Shown one piece after another: positions 18,072-26,908 of a DNA stretch of 64,000 nt. The translations under genes and the position numbers were made by a program. Numbering within the stretch: the first letter of the stretch is position 1; every line of letters begins with the position of its first letter. Source of the stretch: an uncultured Opitutales bacterium (GTDB taxonomy: Bacteria; Verrucomicrobiota; Verrucomicrobiia; Opitutales; Intestinicryptomonadaceae); NCBI GenBank assembly GCA_900545705.1, contig URAK01000003.1:124001-188000 (forward strand), written 5' to 3'. The notes under the pieces are model-generated. The model made no database searches and was not told where the DNA came from. It saw only the letters and a list, made by a program, of their open reading frames with translations.

Positions 18072-18923
18072 ATGGATCTCTGGTTTACCGAATACCATAC
18101 CGGCAATGTCCGCCTATCTATAAAAGTGGACAAGATGCTACATTCTGAAACTTCGAAATTCCAACGTATCGACATATTCGACTCCCCGGAATTTGGAAGA
18201 TTTCTAACCCTTGACGGCTACATGATGCTGACCGAGAAAGACGAGTTTATCTACCACGAAATGATAACGCACGTCCCCATGGCAGTGAATCCTGACGCCA
18301 AAAGCATTCTTGTTATAGGCGCCGGCGACGGGGGCGTCGCGCGCGAACTTTGCAAATACGATGGCATAGACGAAATCGACATCGTGGAAATCGACGAGCG
18401 CGTAGTTGAAGCCTGCAAAAAATACCTTCCGAAAACCGCCTGCGGGTTCGAAGATCCGAGAGTGAGCCTATTTTTTGAGGACGGCGTAAAGTATGTGCGC
18501 AAATGCGAAAGGCAGTACGACATTATAATTGTCGACTCGACCGATCCATTTGGGCCCGGCGAGGGAGTTTTCACAAAGGAATTTTACGGTAGCTGTTTTA
18601 GCGCTCTGAAAAAGAACGGCATAATGGTAAACCAGCATGAAAGCCCGTTTTATGCTGCCGACCGCGCCGCAATGAAAGCTGCCCACAAAAAAATATTCAA
18701 AACTTTTCCCGTATGCAAAGTCTACCAAGCGCATATCCCGACATACCCGTCGGGGCATTGGCTTTTCGGCTTCGCCTCGAAAGGAATGGATCCGATTGAG
18801 GACGCCAAACTCAAAGAGTGGAAAAAGCTAAAAATAAAAACAAAATACTATACCCCACAGCTGCATGCAGGAGCTTTTGCCCTGCCCGCCTATGTGACGG
18901 AGGCACTTGAAGATGTTGAATAA
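18072..18923 (+). CDS. speE: Polyamine aminopropyltransferase SpeE (spermidine synthase)
   Basis: SpeE transfers the aminopropyl group of decarboxylated S-adenosylmethionine to putrescine, giving spermidine. The 283-residue length is typical. Seen: the N-terminal beta strands (LWFTEYHTGNVRLSIKVDKML), YHEMITHVPM (substrate-entry region), a Rossmann nucleotide loop VIGAGDGGVAREL (GAGDGG rather than the common GGGDGG), EIDERVVEACKKYLP, and the gatekeeping loop DSTDPFGPGEGVFTKEFY. Substrate choice (putrescine against other diamines) cannot be fixed from this. The downstream agmatinase start overlaps this gene by 11 bases. Confidence 0.95.
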   Translation: MDLWFTEYHTGNVRLSIKVDKMLHSETSKFQRIDIFDSPEFGRFLTLDGYMMLTEKDEFIYHEMITHVPMAVNPDAKSILVIGAGDGGVARELCKYDGIDEIDIVEIDERVVEACKKYLPKTACGFEDPRVSLFFEDGVKYVRKCERQYDIIIVDSTDPFGPGEGVFTKEFYGSCFSALKKNGIMVNQHESPFYAADRAAMKAAHKKIFKTFPVCKVYQAHIPTYPSGHWLFGFASKGMDPIEDAKLKEWKKLKIKTKYYTPQLHAGAFALPAYVTEALEDVE

Positions 18924-19767
18924 AAATTCCGAAACTTTTATAGCCTGCGATGCCCCCTACGCCGACGCCAAAATAGCAATGTTCGGCGCCGGAAGCGACT
19001 CCACAACCTCGTTCCGCCCCGGCGCTCGATTTGCGCCAAAATACATGCGCGCGGAATCCTACGGCATGGAGACTTTCAGCCCATACCAAAATAGGGACAT
19101 GGCCGACTGCCTAATAATCGACACCGGCGATTTGGACTTGCCCTTCGGCGACTCGGAGTCCGCGCTTAAACTTATACAAGAGCGCGCGGAAAAGATACTG
19201 TCCGACGGCAAGCTGCCCTTTATGATGGGCGGAGAGCACCTCGTGAGCCTCGGAGCCGTGCGAGCGTGCGCAAAAAAATATCCCGACCTTAGAATAGTGC
19301 ACTTCGACGCCCACGCCGACTTGCGCAGCGACTATCTTGGCGTAAAGCTTTCGCATGCTTGCGTTATGCGCCGCTGCCACGAGATAATTGGCGACGGGCG
19401 CATTTTCCAGTTTGGCATACGTTCAGGCGACCGCGCGGAATTTGAGTGGGGAGCAAAGCATGTCTGCACAACGCGATTCGGATTTTCAGGCATCGAAAAT
19501 CTCGCCGAAAAAATAGGCCGCGCTCCCGTTTACTTTTCTATAGATTTGGACGTGTTGGATCCATCGGTTTTCCCCGGAACGGGAACCCCAGAAGCCGGCG
19601 GTGTAAGCTTTGAACAGCTGCGGGAAGCATGCGCGTGCGTATGTAATAGCCTGAATGTCGTCGCCTGCGACGTCGTCGAGCTTGCCCCGCACTACGACCA
19701 AAGCGGCATATCCATAGCCGCTGCCGTAAAAATTACGAGAGAATTACTACTTAACCTCCACAAATAA
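18913..19767 (+). CDS. speB: Agmatinase SpeB (ureohydrolase family)
   Basis: Hydrolyses agmatine to putrescine and urea, linking the decarboxylase upstream to the spermidine enzymes. Length 284. The frame could start at TTG 18907, but ATG 18913 has GGAGG 9 bases upstream, so I choose it. Seen: GGEHLVSLGA, FDAHADLRSDY and SIDLDVLDPSVFPGTGTPEAGG, which supply the His/Asp ligands of the binuclear manganese centre, and VVELAPHYDQSGISIAAAV near the C-terminus. Arginase or another ureohydrolase is possible in principle, but the operon context favours agmatinase. Confidence 0.92.
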   Translation: MLNKNSETFIACDAPYADAKIAMFGAGSDSTTSFRPGARFAPKYMRAESYGMETFSPYQNRDMADCLIIDTGDLDLPFGDSESALKLIQERAEKILSDGKLPFMMGGEHLVSLGAVRACAKKYPDLRIVHFDAHADLRSDYLGVKLSHACVMRRCHEIIGDGRIFQFGIRSGDRAEFEWGAKHVCTTRFGFSGIENLAEKIGRAPVYFSIDLDVLDPSVFPGTGTPEAGGVSFEQLREACACVCNSLNVVACDVVELAPHYDQSGISIAAAVKITRELLLNLHK

Positions 19768-19771
19768 AAAG

Positions 19772-20974
19772 ATGAAAAAAGCCCTGATAATAGGCTGCGG
19801 GGCGGTTGCCTCCGTAGCGATACACAAATGCTGCCAAAACAGCGAAGTTTTCGGCAAAATATGCATAGCAAGCCGCACGAAGTCGAAATGCGACGCCCTC
19901 GCCGAAAAACTCGCCCCGACAACCAAGACGGAAATTTCCACCGCCTGCGTAAACGCGGACAATGTCGAGGAATTGATAAAGCTCATAGAAGAGCAAAAGC
20001 CGGACATCGTCATGAATCTCGCCCTCCCCTATCAGGACCTTGCGATAATGGACGCATGCCTTGCAACCAAGACCAACTACATGGACACCGCAAACTACGA
20101 GCCCGAAGACACTGCAAAATTCGAATACAAATGGCAGTGGGCCTACGACCAAAAGTTCCGGGACGCCGGCATAACGGCGCTTCTCGGCAGCGGCTTTGAT
20201 CCCGGAGTCACGGGAGTTTTTAGCGCCTACGCCCAAAAGCACCAATTTGACGAAATAAACCAAATAGACATTCTCGACTGCAACGGCGGCGACCACGGCT
20301 ATCCATTCGCCACAAACTTTAATCCCGAAATAAACATAAGGGAAGTGTCGGCCAACGGCAGCTATTGGGAAAAAGGCAAATGGATTGAAACCGCCCCCAT
20401 GGAAATTAAGCGCGAGTACGATTTTGAGGGCGTAGGCAGGCGCGATATGTACCTTTTGCACCACGAGGAGCTTGAATCTCTTGCAAAAAACATAAAGGGC
20501 ATCGAGAGAATCAGATTTTTTATGACGTTTTCGCAAAGCTATCTAACGCACTTAAAGTGCCTCGAAGACGTCGGAATGACATCTATAAAACCGATAAATT
20601 TTGAGGGCAAAGAAATAGTCCCGCTGCAATTTTTAAAGGCGGTCTTGCCCGACCCTGCATCGCTCGGGCCGCGAACAGTCGGCAAAACAAATATTGGCTG
20701 CATATTTGTCGGCAAAAAAGACGGCAAGCGAAAAACCTACTACTTGTACAATATATGCGACCACCAAGAATGCTACAAGGAGGTCGGGTCGCAGGCCGTA
20801 GCTTACACGACAGGCGTTCCAGCAATGATAGGCGCGTCGATGATTCTCTCCGGGAAATGGAATAAGGCTGGCGTCTACAACATTGAGCAGTTCGACCCGG
20901 ATCCATTTATGGAGGCGCTCAACAAATGGGGGCTTCCGTGGAAGGAAAACTTTGCGCCTGTGCTTGTTGACTAA
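19772..20974 (+). CDS. Carboxynorspermidine/carboxyspermidine dehydrogenase (saccharopine dehydrogenase family)
   Basis: This 400-residue enzyme is of the saccharopine-dehydrogenase (Lys9-like) superfamily. The known polyamine member condenses a diamine (putrescine or diaminopropane) with L-aspartate beta-semialdehyde and reduces the imine with NADPH, giving carboxyspermidine or carboxynorspermidine. Seen: Rossmann motif LIIGCGAVASVAI at residues 5-17, ASRTKSKCDALAEKL, NLALPYQDLAIMDACL, the segment TNYMDTANYEP, and GSGFDPGVTGVFSAYA, all characteristic of this group. The decarboxylase for its product is the next gene and overlaps the stop by one base (TAATG), which strongly supports the assignment. 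Confidence 0.92.
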   Translation: MKKALIIGCGAVASVAIHKCCQNSEVFGKICIASRTKSKCDALAEKLAPTTKTEISTACVNADNVEELIKLIEEQKPDIVMNLALPYQDLAIMDACLATKTNYMDTANYEPEDTAKFEYKWQWAYDQKFRDAGITALLGSGFDPGVTGVFSAYAQKHQFDEINQIDILDCNGGDHGYPFATNFNPEINIREVSANGSYWEKGKWIETAPMEIKREYDFEGVGRRDMYLLHHEELESLAKNIKGIERIRFFMTFSQSYLTHLKCLEDVGMTSIKPINFEGKEIVPLQFLKAVLPDPASLGPRTVGKTNIGCIFVGKKDGKRKTYYLYNICDHQECYKEVGSQAVAYTTGVPAMIGASMILSGKWNKAGVYNIEQFDPDPFMEALNKWGLPWKENFAPVLVD

Positions 20975-22101
20975 TGAAAGAGTCGGAACTGCCAACGCCG
21001 TGCTACCTGATAGATGAGGGCGCAATAATCTCCAACTTGGAGATTTTGCGCGCTCTGAGAGAAGATACGCACTGCAAGATACTCCTCGCCCAAAAGGCGT
21101 TTTCGCTATACGCGCTGTATCCTTTAATATCGCGCTATATAGACGGCGTATGCGCAAGCGGCCTGTACGAGGCCCGGCTTGGAGCCGAGGAAATGCGCGC
21201 CCAAACGCACGTTTTTTGCGCCGCCTACGCGCTGAGGGATATTCCAGAACTTGCAAAAATATGCTCGCACATAGTATTTAACTCCATGACGCAGGCGGAG
21301 CGCTTTCACCGCGAAGCGTCCGCGCATGGGGCGAGCCTCGGGCTAAGGATAAACCCCCAATTCTCGACGCAGACCGGACACGCGATATACGACCCATGCT
21401 CTAAAGGATCAAGGCTCGGAATAACGGCCGCAAATTTTCCGGAAACGCTGCCCGACTGGATAGAAGGCCTGCACTTCCACACCCTATGCGAACAGAATTC
21501 CGACGCCTTGGAAGCCACGCTGTGCGCTGTCGAGGAAAAATTCGGGAAACATTTAAAGCGCATAAAATGGATAAACTTCGGAGGCGGGCATCACATAACA
21601 AGGGCCGATTACGATATTGCCCGCCTAAAAAGGTGCATAAATAAAATGGCGGACAAATACGGGCTGGAAGTGTATCTTGAGCCCGGTGAAGCGGTGGCTC
21701 TAAACGCAGGCGAGCTGATTTCTGAGGTTTTGGACATAGTGGAAAACGACGGCAAAATTGCCCTGCTCGACGCGTCGGCGGCATGCCATATGCCAGACGT
21801 AATAGAGATGCCCTACACTCCTCCGCTTGCCGGCGCAGGCAAACCCGGAGAAAAAAAATTTGATTACACACTCGCGGGCGCAACATGCCTTGCCGGAGAT
21901 GTTATAGGGAAATACTCTTTCAATGCGCCTTTAAAAATCGGCGACAGGGTGAAATTTCAGGATATGGCAATATACAGCTTTGTAAAAAATAACACTTTTA
22001 ACGGAATGCCGTTGCCGGCACTTGCCGTAAAAGACAAAGTCGGAGATTGCAGAATAATAAAAAAATTCGGCTACGAGGATTTTAAATCAAGGCTCGGCTG
22101 A
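20974..22101 (+). CDS. nspC: Carboxynorspermidine/carboxyspermidine decarboxylase NspC
   Basis: A fold-III PLP decarboxylase (375 residues, alanine-racemase/diaminopimelate-decarboxylase-like) that removes CO2 from carboxyspermidine or carboxynorspermidine. Seen: LPTPCYLIDE at the start, the Schiff-base lysine in LLAQKAFSLY (Lys41), LRINPQFS, GLHFHTLCEQ, INFGGGHH, LEPGEAVAL, and LLDASAACHMPDVIEMPY, containing the conserved active-site Cys, near residue 270. Last gene of the polyamine operon. With the dehydrogenase upstream it forms the Vibrio-type spermidine route, parallel to SpeD/SpeE in the same operon. Confidence 0.93.
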   Translation: MKESELPTPCYLIDEGAIISNLEILRALREDTHCKILLAQKAFSLYALYPLISRYIDGVCASGLYEARLGAEEMRAQTHVFCAAYALRDIPELAKICSHIVFNSMTQAERFHREASAHGASLGLRINPQFSTQTGHAIYDPCSKGSRLGITAANFPETLPDWIEGLHFHTLCEQNSDALEATLCAVEEKFGKHLKRIKWINFGGGHHITRADYDIARLKRCINKMADKYGLEVYLEPGEAVALNAGELISEVLDIVENDGKIALLDASAACHMPDVIEMPYTPPLAGAGKPGEKKFDYTLAGATCLAGDVIGKYSFNAPLKIGDRVKFQDMAIYSFVKNNTFNGMPLPALAVKDKVGDCRIIKKFGYEDFKSRLG

Positions 22102-22320
22102 GACGCACGGAGTGGAGCTCCAAGCTAACGAATATGCGCGGCGCATTCCATACATTTTTAGATTATAGGCGAGCCTTTGCGGCAGCCTCTTAAAAATTCC
22201 TCCTTAATTTAAGATATGCAAGAAGCGCACAAGTCACTTTCTTGCCAAAGGATTATTCGCAAAATTTATTTGACTATAAAAACATTAAACTTACGTTTTG
22301 CGCATTTAAAAAATTTCACT

Positions 22321-23646
22321 ATGTCAAATAAATCAATGAAAATTCGATTAACTGCCGCTGCATTAATTATATGTTCGGCGGCGATTGCTGAAGACTATTA
22401 CGGCGGAACAACCGACGGATCTTCCAAGTCCGGAGATATAACAAACGTACTCAACGGCGGCACTTACAATACGTATTACGGCGGCAATGTAAATACGGTA
22501 AGCGCTGGGAGCCCGAGCGGAGATGTTTACGGCAATATAACAAATGAGCTGACAGACGTCACAATAACCGGAAATTTTATTGGCGCAAATTGGACGAACG
22601 ATTCAAGCGGTAAGCCCTCAGGTATAGGTGGCGTCAGCGGGAAAGTGACAAATATTTTTGACAACTCTGAAGTTCTCGGAAGAACATATGGAGGTAATCT
22701 ATCTTCCGGGCCAAATTCGCAGTGGACTATCGGAGAAATAGGCGAAATTGAGACCATTGTTAGAAACGGGAGCCATATAAAAGAGATAGGCATATCCGGA
22801 GGCGCCGCAATTTCCAGAATAAAAGGTAGCGTGACATTGATAGTAGAAGACAGCGCCGTAGATGAGATATACCACAATGGCGACATATACATAGGCGGCG
22901 ACTGCAATATATCGATAAAAAACTCCGAAGTTAAAAATTACTTTGAAGCCTATCCCGCCCCCGGCAATTCCTCGTGGACAAAAAACGGCATTGGCGGAAA
23001 CCTCAATATTACGATAGAGGGCAATAGCGTTATCGACGGGAGAGCATATCCGTCACTAACTGGAGACTCCTCGATAAATTGCGGCGGAGCATGTTCGATA
23101 GGCGGGAATATTAATTTTACAATCAAAGACAACGCAAAAGTTATGGGTTGGATATCGGCGGGAAATCAAAATAATCCGGATTCAACAGCCAAGATTGCCA
23201 ATTTCAATGTAGAATCGTACGCCGGAGAAACGCCGTTAAGCATAAGAGGGTTCGACGAGGTAAGCATAACAGACAGTACGGTCGAGTTTGCAAACTCTTT
23301 TGATGTGGAAAAACTAACTGTGGATACGGCCTCCACCGTAGCGCTTGCCGACGGGACATCGTTTGGAAAACTGTCGGTAGTATTTGCCGACGGAGTTTTT
23401 GAAGAGGGAGAAACCTTTGAATTTTCCATAGGTGACGTATTCACCGACACTACGATTGTCCTATCCGCATTGGAAGACGGCAGCAGCTTTACAGTTCTTG
23501 ACTCCGAAGGCAACGAATGGAGCGCCGTATACGACGGGACTGGAAATATCCTGATTGGCGCTATGATTCCTGAAGCGTCGCATTATGCCTTCATATTTGG
23601 GGTAGTAGCAATAATCTTTGCGGCACAGCGCAAACGCTCGAAATAA
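22321..23646 (+). CDS. Secreted Gly/Asn/Ser-rich surface protein with a PEP-CTERM-like sorting tail
   Basis: ATG 22321 gives MSNKSMKIRLTAAALIICSAAIA, a good signal peptide; the open frame extends back to 22216 but that part is not signal-like. Length 441. The mature protein (about 25-330) is rich in Gly, Asn, Ser, Ile and Thr, with repeated short beta-strand units such as GNINFTIKDNAKV and GNLNITIEGNSVI. This pattern is typical of right-handed beta-helix or autotransporter-like passengers. The last 26 residues read IPEASHYAFIFG, a hydrophobic helix (VVAIIFAA) and QRKRSK: the PEP-CTERM layout with PEA in place of PEP. Such tails are recognised by exosortase; no exosortase gene is in the window. 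It has its own terminator. Confidence 0.8.
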   Translation: MSNKSMKIRLTAAALIICSAAIAEDYYGGTTDGSSKSGDITNVLNGGTYNTYYGGNVNTVSAGSPSGDVYGNITNELTDVTITGNFIGANWTNDSSGKPSGIGGVSGKVTNIFDNSEVLGRTYGGNLSSGPNSQWTIGEIGEIETIVRNGSHIKEIGISGGAAISRIKGSVTLIVEDSAVDEIYHNGDIYIGGDCNISIKNSEVKNYFEAYPAPGNSSWTKNGIGGNLNITIEGNSVIDGRAYPSLTGDSSINCGGACSIGGNINFTIKDNAKVMGWISAGNQNNPDSTAKIANFNVESYAGETPLSIRGFDEVSITDSTVEFANSFDVEKLTVDTASTVALADGTSFGKLSVVFADGVFEEGETFEFSIGDVFTDTTIVLSALEDGSSFTVLDSEGNEWSAVYDGTGNILIGAMIPEASHYAFIFGVVAIIFAAQRKRSK

Positions 23647-23960
23647 TCGCGCAACACATAATAAATTTTGAAGCTTCTCCAAAATGGAGAAGCTTTTTTT
23701 GTGACGCCTAATTATCGATGAACTGAATTAAAATATTTATGGCATGCAATTTTTTCTGAATTGCTGGGATAATTATTATTTCTCTACTGTAAATTTGGAA
23801 ATTCGGCAATATATAGCTGTAAAAGATAAATATTCGTTTATCCATATATCAATGGGAAATAGATATTTTGATCTTTACAGCCGCAAATCTACCGCATAAA
23901 AAATTATTATACTTCTGTGTAGTTTTTTATGAATTGTATAAACTTTATATTAGCTAAAAA
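23647..23960. other. Intergenic region with a terminator, then AT-rich sequence
   Basis: After the terminator at 23671-23700, about 260 bases of AT-rich sequence lead to the next gene. No coding sequence is supported. Promoter elements for the next gene probably lie here, but none is clear. Confidence 0.4.
23671..23700 (+). terminator. Rho-independent terminator of the PEP-CTERM-like gene
   Basis: A perfect 10-bp stem, AAGCTTCTCC (23671-23680) with GGAGAAGCTT (23686-23695), has a 5-base loop and runs into seven T. It lies 25 bases after the stop. Confidence 0.92.
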
Positions 23961-25109
23961 ATGAAATATTTTATTTTACTTATGGCGGCCCAATTTGCCT
24001 TATGCGCAAGTTCGTTTGCCACTATCACCCAAGAGGCAAGGGAACACGCAATAAAATTGTTTTCAGAAATGATTGCAAAATTGGAGTCTAACTCAAAATT
24101 TACAATAGAAGACGACGTAAAATTTTTCGGAGAAATCCCCAATTTCAACCCCACGACACAATTTTATATAAGTAAAGGATATATAAGCCTTTCCGAAGAA
24201 CTCGCTAAAGACTCCATTCAATTTAAAAGAAAACTGCCAAAATATTCCTTTTATGGAGAACTGCTTAGAATAAACAGTCCCAAATTCATAAAAAACACCC
24301 CGCCGAAACTATTTTATGTTTCAGAGTCATATTCTGCACACGGCGGCCGTACTGATTCAATCGACTTTATCCTTACAGTATTTATGTCCACTAATGGAAA
24401 AGTTTTTTATATGAATTACGACGCAAATAAAAAAATACTATTAGCCCCATTATATATAAACGGTACTTCAATTCTATATGAACTTGGGATATCTAAAAAA
24501 CCTTTTCAAGATTCTATTGCGGAAAGCTACGAGACTGAAATGGAAGATTACCTAAATAATCCGCTTGAAGAAAAATCTAAAAAATCGCTTTCCGAAGAAG
24601 CCGATATATCCGACAAGCAAAACAATGAGAAAATCTTAAATTCTCTGCTTTTTATAAATTCATTATATAAAAGTGAAGCTCCCGCCGTATCAGATGAATG
24701 CAAGAGAGAAATCACAAAAAAATTGTCGGATTACGACAATCCACTGGAACTCGCAAGATTAATGGTGCTGTCGAATTATATGATAAGGGCACTTGATAAT
24801 CCGAATAGAATCAGCAATATTTTTTCCGCAATAACAGAAGGTTTTGGCATGCAGCGCTTGAAGGCCTTGAAAACCCATACGGATTTTACAGAAGCTATGT
24901 TGCTTATAAAAAACTCAATAAAATTAGACGCCGGAATTGCATATATGTTTTCCGAGGTAATTTGGGAAGCCAGAGACATTGAAAATATAAAAAAACATTT
25001 TAGAGAAGAGATAATAAGATGGGCAAACGGAATAAGGCAACACGGCACAAAAACTGATAGGGAAATTTTAAGAAAATACGAATCTGAAAATCCTGACCTT
25101 TTTCAATAA
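23961..25109 (+). CDS. Secreted protein of unknown function, AT-rich gene
   Basis: I do not recognise this 382-residue protein. It begins with a signal peptide (MKYFILLMAAQFALCASSFA), and the mature part is rich in Lys, Glu, Ile, Asn and Ser. Residues about 105-180 contain FYVSESYSAHGGRTDSIDFILTVF and a beta-rich segment. The second half (about 195-382) looks all-helical, with clusters such as EADISDKQNNEKILNSLLFINSLY. The gene is distinctly more AT-rich than the metabolic genes around it, with many AAA, ATA and TTT codons, as for the immunity-like gene at 14.6 kb. No neighbour suggests a role. It might be a horizontally acquired envelope or secreted protein. Confidence 0.75.
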   Translation: MKYFILLMAAQFALCASSFATITQEAREHAIKLFSEMIAKLESNSKFTIEDDVKFFGEIPNFNPTTQFYISKGYISLSEELAKDSIQFKRKLPKYSFYGELLRINSPKFIKNTPPKLFYVSESYSAHGGRTDSIDFILTVFMSTNGKVFYMNYDANKKILLAPLYINGTSILYELGISKKPFQDSIAESYETEMEDYLNNPLEEKSKKSLSEEADISDKQNNEKILNSLLFINSLYKSEAPAVSDECKREITKKLSDYDNPLELARLMVLSNYMIRALDNPNRISNIFSAITEGFGMQRLKALKTHTDFTEAMLLIKNSIKLDAGIAYMFSEVIWEARDIENIKKHFREEIIRWANGIRQHGTKTDREILRKYESENPDLFQ

Positions 25110-25294
25110 TGTTATTTTTAACAGTTATAAAAAGTACAAAGGAAAATTTCTAACTTCAAATCATTTGGTAAAGCTATTTGGCCTTTTACAAATTAATAAA
25201 AACCTTACCAATTAAAATTCATTATTTAAAACAACAAAAAAAAGATTGAAAATCTCGTCTCGCGGACTTATTCATTCCGTAAAAAAAAGTTACT

Positions 25295-26308
25295 ATGAAA
25301 ATACTACATTATATCGCAGCAATTTCCTTTCTAGCTACGCCAATTTTCGCTGCAAATTCCCTCGAAGGCGAATATGTAGGCAAAGTCGATGCAAAAGAAG
25401 GATATTTTAAGGATAACCCCCTCATTGCCGCCCAGGTTTACCGCGAAGGGAACGAATATAAGGTCGTAATCTATCCAGACCTCTGGCGGCGCGCACAGCC
25501 TTATGTAAAATTTAATGCAAGCGCGAATTTAGATAAAATAGAATTCGACCAGGGCGGTTGGAACGCTTTTAAAGGCACAATATCAAAGAACGAAATTACA
25601 GGCGTCGCGATTTACTCCACTAAGGAAGGCAAAAAATTCGCCCCCATGAAATTGTCCAAAATAAACAGAAAATCTCCGACACTCGGCAAACGCCCGCCAA
25701 AAGGCGCAATTAAACTTATCGACGGAAAATCTTTCGACGAATGGGTCGCCACTAACGGGCAGCCAATCAGATGGGAAATTGTTGGGGACGGCTCAGTAAA
25801 AGTTTCTGACACAGTCTCAAAGTGGGTAGATATTGCAACTAAGAAAAAATTTAAAAATATCCGGCTACATGTCGAGTTCATGACGCCGGACGAACGCTCC
25901 AAGCCGCTCGGCCAAGGCCGCGGAAACTCCGGCGTTTTTGTGGGCGGATTTGAAGTACAAGTGCTCGACTCTTTCGGAGCGGAAGGATTGTGGAATGAAT
26001 GCGGAGCCCTCTATAAATATTTGCCGCCGCAAATTAACGCTTCCTTGCCCCCTGAAAAGTGGCAGACCTACGATATAGAATACCACTCCCCCGTATTTGA
26101 AAACGGAAAAATGGTAAAATTCCCGCGCATTACGGTTATCCACAATGGAATGAAAATCCACGGAGATGTAGAGCTGCGCGAAGCGACTGCCAACGGTTCA
26201 GCATACCGCAGCATAGCCGGAATGAAAGACGAACCGTTTTCCATAAGGCTTCAAAACCATATAAATCCGGTAAAATACCGCAATGTTTGGGTTCAGGAAA
26301 TCGACTAA
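25295..26308 (+). CDS. Secreted DUF1080 protein (3-keto-disaccharide hydrolase-like)
   Basis: The protein has 337 residues with a signal peptide (MKILHYIAAISFLATPIFAA). An N-terminal domain at about 20-125 (LEGEYVGKVDA..., DQGGWNAFKGTISKNEITG) is followed by a DUF1080 beta-sandwich at about 137-337. Seen in the latter: IKLIDGKSFDEWV, WEIVGDGSVKV, GRGNSGVFVGGFEVQVLDSFG, CGALYKYLPP, and FSIRLQNHINPVKYRNVWVQEID, the typical closing motif. DUF1080 proteins are concanavalin-like and some hydrolyse 3-keto-glycosides formed by Gfo/Idh oxidoreductases; a Tat-exported oxidoreductase of that type is encoded at 41-42.5 kb. Substrate not inferable. Followed by its own terminator. Confidence 0.88.
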   Translation: MKILHYIAAISFLATPIFAANSLEGEYVGKVDAKEGYFKDNPLIAAQVYREGNEYKVVIYPDLWRRAQPYVKFNASANLDKIEFDQGGWNAFKGTISKNEITGVAIYSTKEGKKFAPMKLSKINRKSPTLGKRPPKGAIKLIDGKSFDEWVATNGQPIRWEIVGDGSVKVSDTVSKWVDIATKKKFKNIRLHVEFMTPDERSKPLGQGRGNSGVFVGGFEVQVLDSFGAEGLWNECGALYKYLPPQINASLPPEKWQTYDIEYHSPVFENGKMVKFPRITVIHNGMKIHGDVELREATANGSAYRSIAGMKDEPFSIRLQNHINPVKYRNVWVQEID

Positions 26309-26908
26309 TATTTTTCCACCAAAAGAAACGGAGCTAACCCAAGCTCCGTTTTTTTTGTGAATTGCGAATTTTGCGCTTCCAAATAAACTCTTTTTATTCT
26401 CTCTGCTGCCATTGTTTTTTAGCACAATATCGGTTTATATAAGCGCTCATTCCCGATTTCCTCTTATCTTATTTTAGCCGCAAAAATTGTCGCAATTATA
26501 AACGTTAAAATAGGGACATTGTGCGTTACAAAATATAATATGCTGCCAAGAAGACTTTAAGTAACGATAAAAATTTTATGTGTTTTTTAATTCAACATTA
26601 ACTTATCTATAAAATAAGTTTTTTGTAAACAATGAGACTTCCTGTCCAATTTTGAAATGAAAAAGAAAAGCTGAATAAAAAGAGGTAGTCAGCAAGCAAT
26701 AATGGTTAAGATTTGCTGGATTCCATGCAAAATGAAGAAAAAAAGTACGCTCTAAAAAAACCTTTACGCATGCCGGCTACTGGGGCTGCGGCGCAAATAT
26801 TAAATAATAATATTGGAAATAATATTTTTTAACAATCCATAACCTCCCTACAAACTAGCTTACCAATTTAACAGTATTAGAGGTTAAGATATTTCAAAAT
26901 CCTTACAT
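26309..26908. other. Convergent AT-rich intergenic region
   Basis: These 600 bases lie between convergent genes. Apart from the terminator at 26326-26356 I see no gene, RNA or repeat. A weak AT-only inverted repeat near 26800-26830 (AATATT around GGAAAT) precedes a T run and might help terminate transcription. Confidence 0.4.
26326..26356 (+). terminator. Rho-independent terminator of the DUF1080 gene
   Basis: AAACGGAGCT (26326-26335) pairs with AGCTCCGTTT (26342-26351), and the right arm runs into eight T. It lies 17 bases after the stop. Confidence 0.92.
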
